Notes under the pieces: generated by a model
Database searches by the model: none
What the model was told of the DNA's origin: nothing
Seen by the model: the letters and a program-made list of their open reading frames with translations, nothing else
Assembly (NCBI GenBank): GCA_030641945.1
Contig: DAOWLL010000156.1
Span: forward strand, 1-5,339
Source: Gammaproteobacteria bacterium
Lineage (GTDB): Bacteria; Pseudomonadota; Gammaproteobacteria; SZUA-229
Length of the DNA stretch: 5,339 bases
Direction of reading: 5' to 3'
Part shown: positions 5,299-5,339 of the stretch, piece after piece
Position numbering within the stretch: the first letter of the stretch is position 1
How the letters are laid out: each line of letters begins with the position of its first letter
Program-made: the position numbers and the translations under genes

Positions 5299-5339
5299 GT
5301 GAGTAATCTAACCGGTTTGACGGTACGAATGTTGAATTA
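5299..5339 (+). CDS. Possible start of a downstream gene, cut by the window end
   Basis: A GTG at 5299 opens a frame with no stop before the window ends (13 codons, MSNLTGLTVRMLN). AGGA (5290-5293) precedes it by 5 nt, overlapping the stop codon of the Nudix gene. Such close spacing would fit an operon with the Nudix gene. An in-frame ATG at 5329 is an alternative start. Too little is visible to assign any function, and an open frame this short can arise by chance. Confidence 0.3.
   Translation, partial: MSNLTGLTVRMLN

Overview
The window looks like an ordinary chromosomal segment from a proteobacterium, most likely a gammaproteobacterium. The support is two inner-membrane DUF21-CBS-CorC proteins of the CorB/YfjD type, an RssA-like patatin, a short lipoprotein, REP-like palindromes between genes, and a perfect FNR/ANR-type site. 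Base composition is moderate, with AT-rich intergenic DNA. No species is claimed: nothing here is diagnostic below the class level. There is no tRNA, rRNA, CRISPR array, transposase or complete mobile element.

Layout. Positions 1-208 are an AT-rich leader with two weak promoter candidates. A patatin-like phospholipase is encoded on + (209-1027). It converges, with only 10 bp between stop codons, on a small minus-strand lipoprotein with a Kazal-type protease-inhibitor domain (1038-1313). The 265 bp from 1314 to 1578 are packed with palindromes: a head-to-head pair of REP-like hairpins (1353-1432), then a 108-bp near-perfect inverted repeat with 29-nt arms (1442-1549), which probably also ends transcription of the operon to its right.

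Positions 1579-4306 (minus strand) hold a two-gene operon of divergent paralogues, both DUF21 + CBS pair + CorC/HlyC domain. The reading frames overlap, and a strong Shine-Dalgarno for the second gene lies inside the end of the first. They are probably Mg2+ (or other cation/polyamine) exporters of the CNNM/CorB/PaeA superfamily.

Positions 4307-4694 are the divergent control region. It holds a 12-bp-stem hairpin, a perfect FNR-type box (TTGAT-N4-ATCAA, 4475-4488), and a -10-like element at the distance expected for a class II FNR promoter reading into a Nudix hydrolase gene (to 5291). The same box overlaps the -35 of a possible minus-strand promoter for the CorC-family operon, so one oxygen-responsive regulator could act in both directions. 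A weak candidate start of another gene (5299 onward) follows the Nudix gene and runs off the window.

I did not find a convincing new multi-gene system. The items most worth a second look are the FNR-type site between the two transcription units, the stacked palindromes at 1353-1549, the asymmetric CorC-family pair, and the Kazal lipoprotein.
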